Source: Rutidosis leptorrhynchoides (lineage: Eukaryota; Streptophyta; Magnoliopsida; Asterales; Asteraceae). From it: a DNA stretch of 64,000 bases. Below, in pieces: positions 46,631 to 58,148 of this stretch (the first letter of the stretch is position 1; the number at the start of each line of letters is the position of its first letter). The notes under the pieces are model-generated. The model was not told where the DNA came from. It ran no database searches and worked only from the letters and a program-made list of their open reading frames with translations. The stretch spans positions 257,716,001 through 257,780,000 of the forward strand of contig NC_092341.1 in NCBI RefSeq assembly GCF_046630445.1, written 5' to 3'. A program made the position numbers and the translations under genes.

Positions 46631-47360
46631 CATGGAAAGACTTGCTATGAATTGCTACATAAAAGGAAGCCTAACATTAAACATTTCGAACCCTTTGGTG
46701 CACCGTGTTCAATCATGATACGAGGTACTGGAGGAAAATTTAATCCTAAGGTTGTTCCTAGTATATTTCTTGGTTATGGGAATCCAAACAAAAGAGTTTT
46801 CAACACTGTATCTAAACGTGTTGAAGAACATTTCGAAGTAGATGTTCAAAGAAATGTTGCTATTCCTGCTGGGAAAGGTTTTTCATGGCAGTTTGATTAT
46901 GAAGATTTGTTTGATTCTTTTGGTCTTCCGTCTGTTACTACTGATGATGAAGTTATTGCAAAATTGCTGAATGAAATGCATACGTCTCCATCACAAATGG
47001 TTCCACAATCACAAACGGCACCACAACCACACACAGTGCCGCAACAACAAATTGCTCAAGATGATGAAGAATCCGGTGATTATCAAGATGATCCATCTTA
47101 TGATGGATCTGATTCTAAAGAGGAGTCACAACCTATAGATAATGGCGAATGTGTTCATAATCTGCCACAAATTGTAGAAGTTCAGGAAGAACAACCAGAA
47201 CCTGAAGGTGTTCGTAGATCATCACGAACAGTTGTCCTACCTCGACACTTAGATGATTTTATTGTTGATTCGAAAAGAGTTGTTGGAGCACCATCAAATG
47301 ATGCCTCAACGTCTGAAAATCAGAAAGCTTCAACTGAAAATGGTATGAAAGCTTTCTATT
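46631..47360 (+). CDS. Copia integrase C-terminal part (fragment)
   Basis: Frame open for 243 codons. It continues the integrase cut at 35285: YELLHKRKPNIKHFEPFGAP is the usual end of the Copia integrase core, followed by FLGYGNPNKRVFN and a long acidic Gln/Pro-rich linker (about 46970-47200). The frame is cut inside a Tyr/Ser codon at 47360 by the solo LTR and continues at 49214. Unlike the gag side, no stop occurs here. An ATG at 46583 lies in the Tekay LTR and is not a real start. Confidence 0.85.
47356..47360. repeat. Target site duplication CTATT, left (solo LTR)
   Basis: Repeated at 49209-49213. Confidence 0.9.
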
Positions 47361-49208
47361 TGTAACATCCTCAATCGGGCCTAGATGTAAGATTACTATT
47401 TTGCCCTTAAGTTTGTATTGTGTTATTATATGCTTTTATTTTTATTTAATATTTATTATTAAATAATGATGTGGTTAGGACCAGTTTGTGACAAGGGTCA
47501 CAGAACAGGTTTGTTTATTTAATTTGGACTTCGTTTGGGTTGCCAAATGATGTACGAAAGATATCAGATAACTGGTAAATACCCGTGTGTCACACAGTGT
47601 GGGATTTTAACCCACTTTTGATGACTTGTGCAGTGCATTTCTTGCACTTTCCAGATCCTTCCCAAAATAATACCCCGTACCTAATTCTTTCTCCTTTGAA
47701 ACCCTAATCATCAAAACTTGTTCTTGAGCTCAAATTGATCTTGGAATCTTGTTCCTTGTTGTCTACTGATTCTAACAAGGTAAGAAACATGTGTTTTTGT
47801 GTTCAATTCATGGTTAAATTCATAGTTTTGTGTAAGTTTTGTAAAAAGCTTGATTTTGTGTCAAAATCCATGGATTTGATGTTGTTATGGTCAAAACTTT
47901 GTGGGTTTATAGTCTATAACATGTAGTAATTGAGTTGTGGCAAGTTTTGGTGTCGAAAACGAGCTCTAGATCAAGATTTGGTGAATTTAGCTTGAAGTCC
48001 GTAGCCTTTGTTCAGTTTCTGATGAAGATGAACACAGTCGGCCGACTGTCGGTCGACAGTCGACCGACTGAGGGTTGAACCGGCCGATTAACGAAGACAA
48101 CTGACCGACTGAGATTTACATTCGGCCGATTGATGTAATACCAAGTGAGTCGACCGACTGAGAAGGTCAGTCGACCGATTGTGTAGACAGTCGACCGACT
48201 GTCGGTGTCAGTCGACCGACTGAGTATCCAGGGCAGAATATTTTACCTAAGTGTTGATTGTAAATTTTGAAAGTGCATAAGTGTTAAGGAGAAATTTTTT
48301 AGCGGACAGTTTTCTGACAAAATTTTCTGTATTGTGTTATTTGGTGTTTATGGACATAAACTAACTCGTGTATATGTATTTCTCAGGAGAAAAGGAGAAA
48401 GAGAAGGTTCAGTGATTAGATAGCTGAACACCTTCTCGTTTGCTGGTAATCGGTGAGTGGGACTAACTGGAGAATATAGTATATTGTAGCATGTTATATT
48501 ATGATTGCCATGCTTGTTAGATATACTTATTGTTGTGATTAGTTAGTACCTTGTGATGACTGCATGTTAGTTGATGCTTGTCTGCTGGAGCCCAGTGCAT
48601 CCCTATCTTGTGGTAGCCTAATTCGATAGGAGAGATCAACCTGCGGGTTGGGTTCCTCATGTGGTAGCCTATTTGCATCCGTGTAGTATATGTTTGAATG
48701 ACGCGTACGTCACGTGTGGATGATTTATGCAGCACGGTATGTAGGAGGAACTTCCGGTAAACCCCAGCCCGATCAACTGGAGGTTAATGGTTTGGCCGAA
48801 CCGCCGGAGTCTCTGTAGACTGCACTACTGGGTGATGTTTGTGTGTTAGACTATGTGACATGATTATTATAACACTTATGTATGCTATGGCCTGTAGTTA
48901 GTCGTACTCACTTAGCTTCGTGCTAATTCCCCTCCCTCTCCTCCCTGCAGGTTATTAGCTTTTGTAGTTTATGCTTTTGGGGAGAAGACGGGCATGAAGA
49001 TGTTATGTTTGACAGGAGTCAACTCTGATGTTGTCTTGCTTTATGAAAACAATAATCTTTTTGTAAATATGTCTTCTCTGTATAAACAAGTATTTTGTAA
49101 TGACACGTGACACAGGTTGTATTAACAATAGTTAATGTGGATATCGTATTAAATTAATATTATGCTTCCGCCACGTATTAAAAAAAAAATAAAATCAGCG
49201 GTGTCACA
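47361..49208 (+). mobile_element. Solo LTR, 1848 bp, between Copia integrase and RT
   Basis: Begins TGTAACATCC and ends GGTGTCACA, flanked by CTATT on both sides. There is no internal region, PBS or second LTR, so unequal recombination between two LTRs probably removed the rest. The style (TGTAACATCC...TCACA) suggests Gypsy. A donor-like AAG|GTAAGAA at about 47780 and an acceptor-like TCTCAG at about 48382-48387 bracket the CGRCCGA array. Confidence 0.88.
48037..48225 (+). repeat. Phased CGRCCGAYT array inside solo LTR
   Basis: Cores start at 48039, 48061, 48081, 48102, 48123, 48151, 48172, 48192 and 48213: steps of 20-22 bp except one of 28. Several are full CAGTCGRCCGACTG dyads. The motif is that of the Copia leader, in an apparently unrelated LTR. 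Confidence 0.9.
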
Positions 49209-49213
49209 CTATT
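49209..49213. repeat. Target site duplication CTATT, right (solo LTR)
   Basis: Exact copy of 47356-47360. Confidence 0.9.
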
Positions 49214-50832
49214 CTTCGCTAAATAGGTCAGGCAAACTCTTTTTACATGCATATTCAGGCTTTGTGTGTCAAATTGAACCAGACTCTGTTGAGGAAGCTC
49301 TTCTATATGATGATTGGGTAAATGCTATGCAAGAAGAGATTTTGCAATTCAAGCATTTAGGAGTATGGAAACTAGTGAATATGCCTCATGGTTGCAAACC
49401 TTATGGGCTTCGATGGGTATGGAAGAATAAAAAGGATGAGCAAGGTATTGTAATCCAAAATAAAGCTAGACTGGTTGTGAAGGGATATCAACAGATACCT
49501 GATATAGATTATGATGAAGTATTTGCACCAGTGGCTAGACTTGAGGAAATTCGAATATTTTTGGCATTCGCATCATTTAAAGGCTTCAAGGTCTATCAAA
49601 TGGATGTCAAAAGCGCTTTTTTGTACGGGACTCTCAATGAGACCGCGTTTGTTAAGCAACCACCGGGTTTTACTGATCCACACTCTCCAGAAAAAGTATA
49701 CCGTCTAGAAAAAGCACTGTATGGGTTTCATCAAGCTCCAAGAGCGTGGTATGGTACGTTGTCCAACTATATGATTGATAATGGTTTTAGAAGAGGTGTC
49801 ATCGATCAGACAGTTTTCATCAAAGAAAAGGGCAAGCATATTATGCTAGTACAGGTGTACGTAGATGATATTATCTTTGGATCTACAGATAAGACAATGG
49901 TGGATGATTTTGAAGAGGTAATGCAGAAACGGTTCAAGATGAGTTCAATGGGAACTATCAAATTCTTCCTTGGTATTCAGGTTGTACAAACAAATCAGGG
50001 TATCTTTTTACATCAGACAAAATATGTATCAGATATTCTGAAAAGATTCAAAATGGAAGATGAACGTCCTGCAAGGACGCCGCTATCAGTGAATCACGGG
50101 ATTACACAGGATAAGGAAGGTGCTAAGGTTGATCAAACCTTATATAGGGCCATCTTTGGTTCTTTGATGTATCTGACAACGTCTCGCCCTGATATCATGT
50201 TCGCAGTTTGTTTATGTGCTCGCTATCAAGCAAATCCGAATGTACATCATTTACTTGTGGTGAAAAAGATTATGCGTTATTTAAAGCAAACTCCGAATTT
50301 GGGCCTATGGTATCCTTGTGATAATGATTTTGAACTTACGGCTTATAGTGATTCCGACTATGGTGGATGCAAGAAAGATTTTAAGTCAACATCAGGAGGT
50401 TGTCAATTCCTTGGAAACAGACTAGTTACATGGCAGTGCAAGAAGCAGACATCAGTAGCCTTGTCCACTTGTGAAGCTGAATACATTGCTGCAGCAAGTT
50501 GTGCATCTCAGGTTGTGTGGATACAACAGCAGCTTCGTGACTACGGTTTGAATATTTCTAACACTCCTATTTTCGTTGATAATTCTGCTGCCATAGCTGT
50601 TACGAAAAATCCTTTAAATCACTCTAAGACCAAACACATAGGGATTAAATACCATTTTATTCGAGACTGTTATGAGAAAAGACTAATCGATGTTGTCCAA
50701 ATTGGCACAATTACGCAAAGGGCTGATCTTTTCACAAAAGCTTTTGATAAACCATGTTTTGATTTCTTGTTAACTGAGTTAAGTGTCAAAACATTGTCAG
50801 ATGTCATTCCTGACGAAGAGACCAAAGAGTAA
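49214..50832 (+). CDS. Copia reverse transcriptase and RNase H (intact part)
   Basis: Open to the TAA at 50830-50832. The RT starts around IEPDSVEEAL...WVNAMQEE and contains RWVWKNKKDEQG, FAPVARLEEIRI and the YVDD active site (49858-49869). RNase H follows with SDSDYGGCKKDFKSTSG, SVALSTCEAEYIAAASCA, a DNSAAIAVTKNP motif and KHIGIKYHFIRD. These are the standard Ty1/Copia blocks. The ATG at 49162 belongs to the solo LTR; the real N-terminal context is the integrase linker ending at 47360. Intact coding here contrasts with the broken gag and protease region. Confidence 0.92.
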
Positions 50833-52846
50833 CATCATTTTATGTGTTTTGCATGTATAGCTGTATATACTGTGTGATTATATTTTTCTGATTGTTTCTG
50901 TGTTTTTAAAATCCAAAAAGCCAAAAAGATTTTAGGTTTTTAGTATTTTAGAGGGAGTAATGATTTAATGATGCAACATCAGAAATTCAGAAAATTAAAA
51001 ATTTAGAAAGGTTTAAATGTAAAACGAGTTTGATCTAAATGAAAAAATGAGATACGGACTTAATCATAGAATGAGATGATCATAATCACAATCATATAAA
51101 TATCTTGATAAGGAATTCATGGAAAGGTTTACAGCGATTGAGGGTAGTCACTTAATTACCACAGGTGCATACTTTAAAGAAAATTGTTGAGGAAATCAAC
51201 AAAAGGTGAGGGTATCCCCTATCATGACGTATAATCTAGAAACACATGATGTAGAATATCCCCAAGCAAATTCCAAATTGCTGCACCATTGAGTCTCACG
51301 ACTAATTGGGATATTCAAGCGATCATTAAGCGTTGAGAATGTTCTGATTGACTGTGCATACCGACTTCTATCAAACTTTAATTCTTGAATCGTACCTAAA
51401 ACTCCAAAATAGTAAGTGTATCTCAATGAGAGTACCTTTCATGTGAACTGGTTGAAAAGTGTGGTTCTATATTACAGACAGTCCATTAATGAATGATTTA
51501 AATTAATTGTTACACAAATGAAGAAAAGAGATCTTCATCGCAAGGAAGTCAATTCGAGAACTAAATCAAAGTCAAGATTGCAATGTGTTGTTAAAAAAAA
51601 AAATTTTTAAATTTTTTTTGGCACATTGCATATCAGGTTATTATATCATGAAAACGGAAGTGAAATCATGGAAGACGAAAATATCAAGGTCAAGATAATG
51701 ATGGAATCGAGAAGAGAAGTCTTTGTAAGAATATTATTGAGTGTGAAGATTACCAAGAAGAACTTAAATCATTCATACTTCATCAAAACCATTCTATTGG
51801 ACTTATTATCATTGTCTGTGATATGAGACTGTGCCCATTAAGGCATAGATAGCGAAAGATGTTTTCAGAGGGATATTCTGAATACTCACTCATTAATAAA
51901 GCTACATCTTTCATTCCGTTTCCTCCAATAACTTTAATAATAAAGAAGGAATGAGATTGATAGCAGTTGGTTACATAAAAGGTTGCACGATTGACAGAAT
52001 ATTCAATATACTATGAGATCCATCAGAATCATATGAATTGAAAAGTATACGTTACGATAGAAGCTAATGGCTGACAGGGATATTCCAAAACTACTATGAG
52101 AACCTTCCTGTTCAATTAGACCTAACGTATGTGTTTGTGGTAACGGAAAGCGTCAATAGACTTGTGCTCAATTGACTACCTAAAAAATCGTACGATCTCA
52201 AAATGATGACTAAGTCAGTGATTGAATCTAACATAGCAATATGTTAAAGTAATTAATTAACTTGATCATCAAAATGTCTAAGATGTAAGTCTGTAAAAGT
52301 TTAATGAAGATAGATACCATGTTAAGATCAATTTCTCACATATTATTTGCTTTTACTTGTGAAATTTTTTGTACATATTATTGTATGAATGTTGATTGAT
52401 CATGTATATATTTTGATAATTTAGCTTTCTTAGGTTTATGACTTACAGAAACTGTTTCCTGTAAATAACATGTTTTTATGCCATACAATCTTGGATCTTT
52501 CTTAACCTTGATCATTGACTTTCTGACCTGAATTGTTCTTCATTTGCACTTCTTATTGTGATAAGTTTAAAATCCTAAAACCTACAAAAAGATTTTTAGT
52601 GTGTTAATATTTATTTTGAAAAATACAAAAACATTTTATTTGTTTGCTTGTGTGAATATGTGTATATTTCCATGATGTTACAAATTATGTCCCGATGTCA
52701 AAAAGAAACGAAATACACATCTCAAATTTTAAACTTGTTAAAGTTTTCAAAATGTAAATATTTTGCGTGTAAAATCAGCCCAGTGGATGTGAATAGAGGG
52801 AGTTATCGGGGTTTCTAAAATGAAAAATAATTTTTTTTTAAAAAGG
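50833..52846 (+). other. Non-coding spacer between Copia pol and internal promoter module
   Basis: 2 kb without a supported ORF. AGAGGGAGT words at about 50951 and 52795 resemble Copia polypurine tracts. A/T homopolymers are at 51593-51620 and 52830-52845. No structure or homology is recognised. Confidence 0.55.
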
Positions 52847-53010
52847 ACAGTCGACCGATTTGGACCATAAGTCGGCCGATGTTGAACAAAAATTGACCGA
52901 CTTACTGGCTTGTCACAATGTCAGTCGTTTGTCACATATGTCGACCATTTGTCACATATGTCGGCCGACATAATCTCATAGTCGACCGACTGTCAACCTG
53001 GGTATAAAAA
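52847..53010 (+). promoter_or_regulatory. Candidate internal promoter of Copia: phased motifs plus TATAAAAA
   Basis: Cores start at 52852, 52873 and 52894, with weaker ones near 52925 and 52942, then 52962 and 52983 (mostly 20-21 bp steps). TATAAAAA is at 53003-53010, 20 bp after the last core, the same distance as in the 5' LTR (30093 to 30113). It is 550 bp upstream of the ATG of the downstream ORF. Confidence 0.55.
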
Positions 53011-53150
53011 GGCCTCAGACGGCCGAAGTACCCCATTTCGTGCGATTGTGTTGTTTTACCAAAAAATTCGAACTTTGCAAGGAGGAGTTTTTGATCATGA
53101 TTTTCATATACATCTTTGATTTGTGATTCCAGCGCCATTAACCATTCGAG

Positions 53151-53555
53151 GTAATTCCTTCTAGATCGAAAGTTATTGATGATTTTGTTTATTTTTTCAT
53201 TTTCGATTAGATTTGTACAAATTAGGACCTGTTAGAGTTAATTGGTGAATAGATCATGTAAATCGGCCTTCTCTGTTCCATTATTAGTCATTGATTGAAA
53301 CAAAACACCATAAAATCGATGAATTTGTATTTGGATCTGTGTTTTGCTTCGATAAAACAATCGGCCGATTGACTTCCTAAGTCGACCGACTTACTCTATG
53401 TCGGGCGATTTTCTAAGTCGATCGATTTATATGTATGTCGGGCGATTGTCCTTGAAACTCGATCGACTTATCTTGTATGTCGACCGACTGTATAATCTTG
53501 TAATTTTCTTATTTTTTAACGCTTTTAGATTCTTGTATATATGTTTGTATAGCAG
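53151..53555 (+). other. Putative leader intron before Copia downstream ORF
   Basis: CGAG|GTAATT (GT at 53151-53152) and GTATAGCAG (ending 53555) bracket 405 nt of T-rich sequence. The exon then starts five bases before the ATG at 53561. The intron holds another phased motif array. Confidence 0.4.
53362..53488 (+). repeat. Degenerate phased CGRYCGA array in putative intron
   Basis: Cores start at 53362 (CGGCCGA), 53383 (CGACCGA), 53402 (CGGGCGA), 53419 (CGATCGA), 53439 (CGGGCGA), 53460 (CGATCGA) and 53481 (CGACCGA), in steps of 17-21 bp. The core varies more than in the other arrays, but the spacing is kept. Confidence 0.75.
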
Positions 53556-53560
53556 AATCA

Positions 53561-53946
53561 ATGGCTCAACGGGGTAGTCCAGTGAACGAAGACGTGCATG
53601 AGGAAGAGGTGATTCTGTCCAAGAATCTTCCGGGCTTGACGGCAAGCGAAAACGCCAATCTAGAGGCATGTTTAAACGAGGAAGGACCTGAAGCAAAGGA
53701 AGGCTTCGTTGATATTATCCAGTTTTTTAAAAGGTCCAGGATTCATACTGCAATCACTCTAGAATGCAAGGCATACTACTCGCACCAACGAGAATTCTGG
53801 AACAATGCTTCTATTGTCACTGAACATGGAAAGAAGGTAATACGAAGCAGCGTTGGTGGTACAATTGTGAAGATCTCGGCTCAGACAGTTCGTGAAGAGC
53901 TTCTAAACCTTAAATACGAAGAAAAAGAAAAGACCGAAGATTTGCC
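53561..53946 (+). pseudogene. Downstream (env-position) ORF of Copia, truncated by insertion
   Basis: The ATG at 53561 opens 128 codons of element sequence, ending where the minus-strand Gypsy LTR begins at 53947; the next nine codons are LTR. The block ITLECKAYYSHQREFWNNAS...KKVI resembles the start of an ORF often found after pol in Asteraceae Copia elements (pattern from memory: a small domain with ...FW...GKKV...). No signal peptide. The rest should lie beyond the Gypsy element, outside the window. It has its own promoter-like module, an intron-like leader and a motif array. The function is unknown. Confidence 0.6.
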
Positions 53947-55847
53947 TGAAAGGACCCGTTCATATACATTATAAACGATTCACAATAGTTGATTTCATTG
54001 CGAGGTATTTGACCTCTATATGATACATTTTACAAACATTGCATTCGTTTCTAAAAGACAAACTTCCTTTACAACGAAAGTTGACGGCATGCATACCATT
54101 TAATAATACATCCAACTATAATTGACTTAATAATAATCTTTGATGAACTCAATGACTCGAATGCAACGTTCTTCGAAATATGCTATGAAAGACTCCAAGT
54201 AATATCTTTAAAATGAGCAAATGCACAGCGGAAGATTTCTTTAACACCTGAGAATAAACATGCTTTAAAGTGTCAACCAAAAGGTTGGTGAGTTCATTAG
54301 TTTATCATAATCATTTATTTCCATCATTTTAATAGACCACAAGAATTTCATTTCCAGTTCTCATAAATATACGTCCCATGCATAGAGACAAAAATAATCA
54401 TTCATATGGTGAACACCTGGTAACCGACATTAACTAGATACATATAAGAATATCCCCTATCATTCCGGGATCCTCCTTCGGACATGATATAAATTTCGAA
54501 GTACTAAAGCATCCGGTACTTTGGATGGGGTTTGTTAGGCCCAATAGATCTATCTTTAGGATTCGCGTCAATTAGGGTGTCTGTTCCCTAATTCTTAGAT
54601 TACCAGACTTTAATAAAAAGGGGCATATTCGATTTCGATCATTCAACCATATAATGTAGTTTCGATTACTTGTGTCTATTTCGTAAAACATTTATAAAAG
54701 CGCATGCATTCTCAGTCCCAAAAATATATATTGCAAAAGCATTTAAAAGGGGAGTAATGAAACTCACATACTGTATTTCGTAGTAAAAATACATATAACA
54801 TCATTGAACAAGTGCAAGGTTGGCCTCGGATTCACGAACCTATATTAATTATATATTTATATGTTGGTTAATATTTGTCTAACAATTAAGGTCAAGTCAT
54901 AGTGTACCACATTCCTAATGCTCGAGACTAATATGCAAAAGTCAACAAAAGTCAATTTGACTCCAAATGATTTCCAAAATCTATACATGATTAATATATA
55001 GTTTAAATATCGTCATTTTATATTTTTAAATATCTTTAAAAGATTTATTAGAGTAAATAATATAATTCATTTATTAATAAATAAAACTTTAAAAAAATAT
55101 ACTTTTATATATCTTAAGTAATAAAATTTATAAAGTTCATTTAATATTATAAAGATAATATGATAGGTATTATTAAAGAAATTTTATTACACGTAGTAAA
55201 AATATGTTTGTATCTCATATGTATTTAATAAAATAATTTCTATAATAATAGTAAGTAAAAGTTGCATTATATTGTAATAATTATTATTATTATTCTATTA
55301 ATTAAAATATCAATATTCATAATTACTAAAATAAAATGATAATTCTAATTATGATAACATAAATATTTATGATACTTTTTAATATTATCTTTTAAAATAA
55401 TAATTCTATTTAAAATGATAATAATAATGATATTTTATAGTAACAATGACATTTCTATTAAAATGGTAATTTTTGTTAAAATGATAGTTTTAATATAACG
55501 ATATTTTTAATAATAATAGTAATGATAAAAAAAATAATAAGAACGATAATTTTATCTAAATCATTATCTTACCATATTTAATTTTCATCATGATACTCAT
55601 ACTCATTATTTCTTAATTGATTCGTTTAATAGCTTTTAATCGTCTTTTATATCGTTTTCATGTTAATGATAATAATAGTAATCATAATAATTAAGTGTTA
55701 CTAATATAAGTTTTAATCATAATAATACTAATGATAATAAATATTATGAATATATTAATAATAATACTAATTATAACTTTAACGATAATAACGATAGTAA
55801 TAATAATAAAAATAACAATTTTTAATGATAATACTTTTTATAGATAA

Positions 55848-55849
55848 TG

Positions 55850-55910
<61 letters not shown>
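55848..55910. repeat. (AAT)n microsatellite in LTR
   Basis: About 63 bp of nearly perfect AAT repeats. Confidence 0.9.
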
Positions 55911-55911
<1 letters not shown>

Positions 55912-56561
55912 TGAATAAAAATTAGGACGACGATAGTAACGACGATAATAATAATTATTTTTAATAATAATACAAAAATTCAATTGATTATAACTTCTAA
56001 TCCGTTCATCAAAACCATTCAATATCTAAATGAAAAGTTCTTAATTTTTCGCTAGCTTTCCAACGACATGCGTATCTTATACCTTATCTCAACCGCATAC
56101 GTAACTAATTCAGGATTCAACATATCCTATCTAATGACAATATCAAAAGTACAAGCATGCATAATCCTATATTCTCGAGCACTAGTCAGGGATACACTAT
56201 TAATATATAAAAATTAAATTATGAGTACTCACGTATCAATATTGAGATTCAATATTGCAGGAAAAGTACGTAGACGCAACGGAGATGATAAACACTAGTT
56301 TGACTTATGAGCAATACTCCCGAACCATACCCATAACCTCCATAGCTATAACCCATAATTTCCTTAGCTCTATCCCGCTCGAAAAACAATTTCGAAATCA
56401 CTCGGACAGCACTCCGTCGTAATATTTTATGTATACTAATAATATCTTGAAATAATACGGAGTAAATATATATATGTAAATCGATTGAGAGAGTTTAGAG
56501 AAAATATTTTCAAGTTTCTATGAAATAATGAAACCTATTGAATTCTATTTATAATAGATTT

Positions 56562-56674
56562 TTGAATTATTAAAGTGAATTATTAAAGTATGAATTATTA
56601 AAGTGAATTATTAAAGTATGAATTATTAAAGTGAATTATTAAAGTATGAATTATTAAAGTGAATTATTAAAGTT
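56562..56674. repeat. 28-bp tandem repeat in LTR
   Basis: About four units of GAATTATTAAAGT GAATTATTAAAGTAT, each made of two 13-15 bp half units. Confidence 0.85.
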
Positions 56675-57758
56675 AAAGTAAAGTAAAAATAAAGTAAAGG
56701 TAAAGTTTAAGTATAGTAAAAGTATAAAACTATGTACGTATAATACACGTATAAATATATATAATATTAATTTAAATCGTTATATATATTTAATAAAATA
56801 AAATATAAATATCGATATCTTTATCATACTGGTTAAGTAATGAGTTGTCAAAGTGGTTCTAGATATTTATAAAAGTTATATACATTTTAATAATAAAGTT
56901 CTTTTTAAACTGAAAACATTTTTGTACGTTTGAAACTAAATCAAGTAAATATGATAATTTTGTTTTCCAAAACTAAATATATTTAAGAATTATTTTGTTT
57001 AAAGGTTAAAATAATGAAAATCGTTATATCATAAAACGTTTTAGAAAAGTAGAATCATATATATTTATAATAGGTTTCAAGTCTTTAAATTATAGTCTGT
57101 TGGTGAAGCATGGGATAAAGTCCAAAGGTTAAATAAACGTATGAAATCATCTTAATGAAAAATGTCGAGTTACTTAACTTTTCGATATCTATTTCCTAAG
57201 TTATCTATATTCCCAAATTTCACTTTCACCCTAAATAATATGAAAGTTAACTAGTTAACACCAATATAGGAAATTGAACAGTAAACTCCACTAACCCTTG
57301 TCTAGTTCTCGTTAATTGACACATTTGTTCTTACTAATAAATCACTTTGCCAATTATTCCGAATACTGTTAAAAAGAAATGTTTTCCAAATCAAAGTGGA
57401 CCTCCTTAAAGAGACTCGTAATCGTAATTCAATGTATCTAATAATTCAATCATTTGATATCATCTTTTAATTTCATTGATAACTATTAGAATATATTTTG
57501 AAACAAATACGTTTATATAAAGTATTATACGTCTAATACTTTGTTGTTGTTTTCAAGTTATAATATATACACATACACATATATAATCATGTTCGTTCAT
57601 ATAATGGTTCGTGAATCATAGAAACTTGGTCGAGGTTTAAATGAATGTATGAACACAGTTTAAAAATCTTTGAGATTCAACTTACAACTTTGCTTATCGT
57701 GTCGGGAATATATAAAGATTAAAGTTTAAATTTGGTCGAAAATTTCCGGGTTGTCACA

Positions 57759-57772
57759 GTACCTACCCGTTA
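57759..57772 (-). promoter_or_regulatory. PPT-region motif of minus-strand element
   Basis: On the minus strand TAACGGGTAGGTAC directly precedes the LTR's TGTGACAACC. The same motif abuts the Tekay 3' LTR at 43705-43718. Confidence 0.65.
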
Positions 57773-58143
57773 AAGAAATTTCGTCCCGAAATTTGAGTGG
57801 AAAGGTCGTGAATGATAATAAGTATGTTTTCATGATGCATACGGGCTGAAAATTAGAGTTTTATCATCAGCGAATAATTTGAATAAACAATTCATTTATA
57901 TGAAGAGTACGAATGAAGCTAACATAGAAGAGTGAAATGAGTAAGTGTAGATTCATCTTATCATTTGACTCAGATATGATTGATTTCCAGATTTCAAGGG
58001 ATTTGAAGAAAATCTTCGTAATAAGATTTGATTCTCCGATAACCAAGGGAATTAGGATCTGCTTTAAATGCGATCGTCCATTTTAATTTTTCTGTCGGAT
58101 ATTTTCTTATAAATTCACCTCTTTCATTCCCTTACAACTCACA
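57773..58143. other. Interior of minus-strand element, near the 3' LTR
   Basis: Starts with the reverse complement of AATTTCGGGACGAAATTTC, which is also found before the Tekay 3' LTR. No ORF. Confidence 0.6.
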
Positions 58144-58148
58144 CCTTC
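58144..58148. repeat. Target site duplication CCTTC, left
   Basis: Repeated at 58765-58769 around the small solo LTR. Confidence 0.88.

Larger units (their letters stand above)
29955..53946 (+). mobile_element. Degenerate Ty1/Copia retrotransposon, interrupted three times
   Basis: In order: partial or short 5' LTR, iMet PBS, motif-array leader, gag, protease, integrase (broken by the Tekay element 35286-46625), integrase end, solo LTR insertion (47361-49208), RT/RNase H, 2-kb spacer, internal promoter-like module, downstream ORF. That ORF is cut at 53946 by the minus-strand Gypsy element. The rest of the downstream ORF and the 3' LTR should lie beyond the window. Removing each insertion together with one TSD copy restores the reading frame exactly. 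The extra downstream ORF suggests a SIRE-like group; the lineage is uncertain. Confidence 0.85.
53947..57758 (-). repeat. 3' LTR of minus-strand Gypsy element
   Basis: 3812 bp. On its own strand it begins TGTGACAACCCGG and ends GGGTCCTTTCA. Its last 150 bases resemble the end of the Tekay LTR (ATAGAGGTCAA, TACCTCGC, ATGAAATCA in order). The interior is very AT-rich with an AAT microsatellite and a 28-bp minisatellite. Confidence 0.9.
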
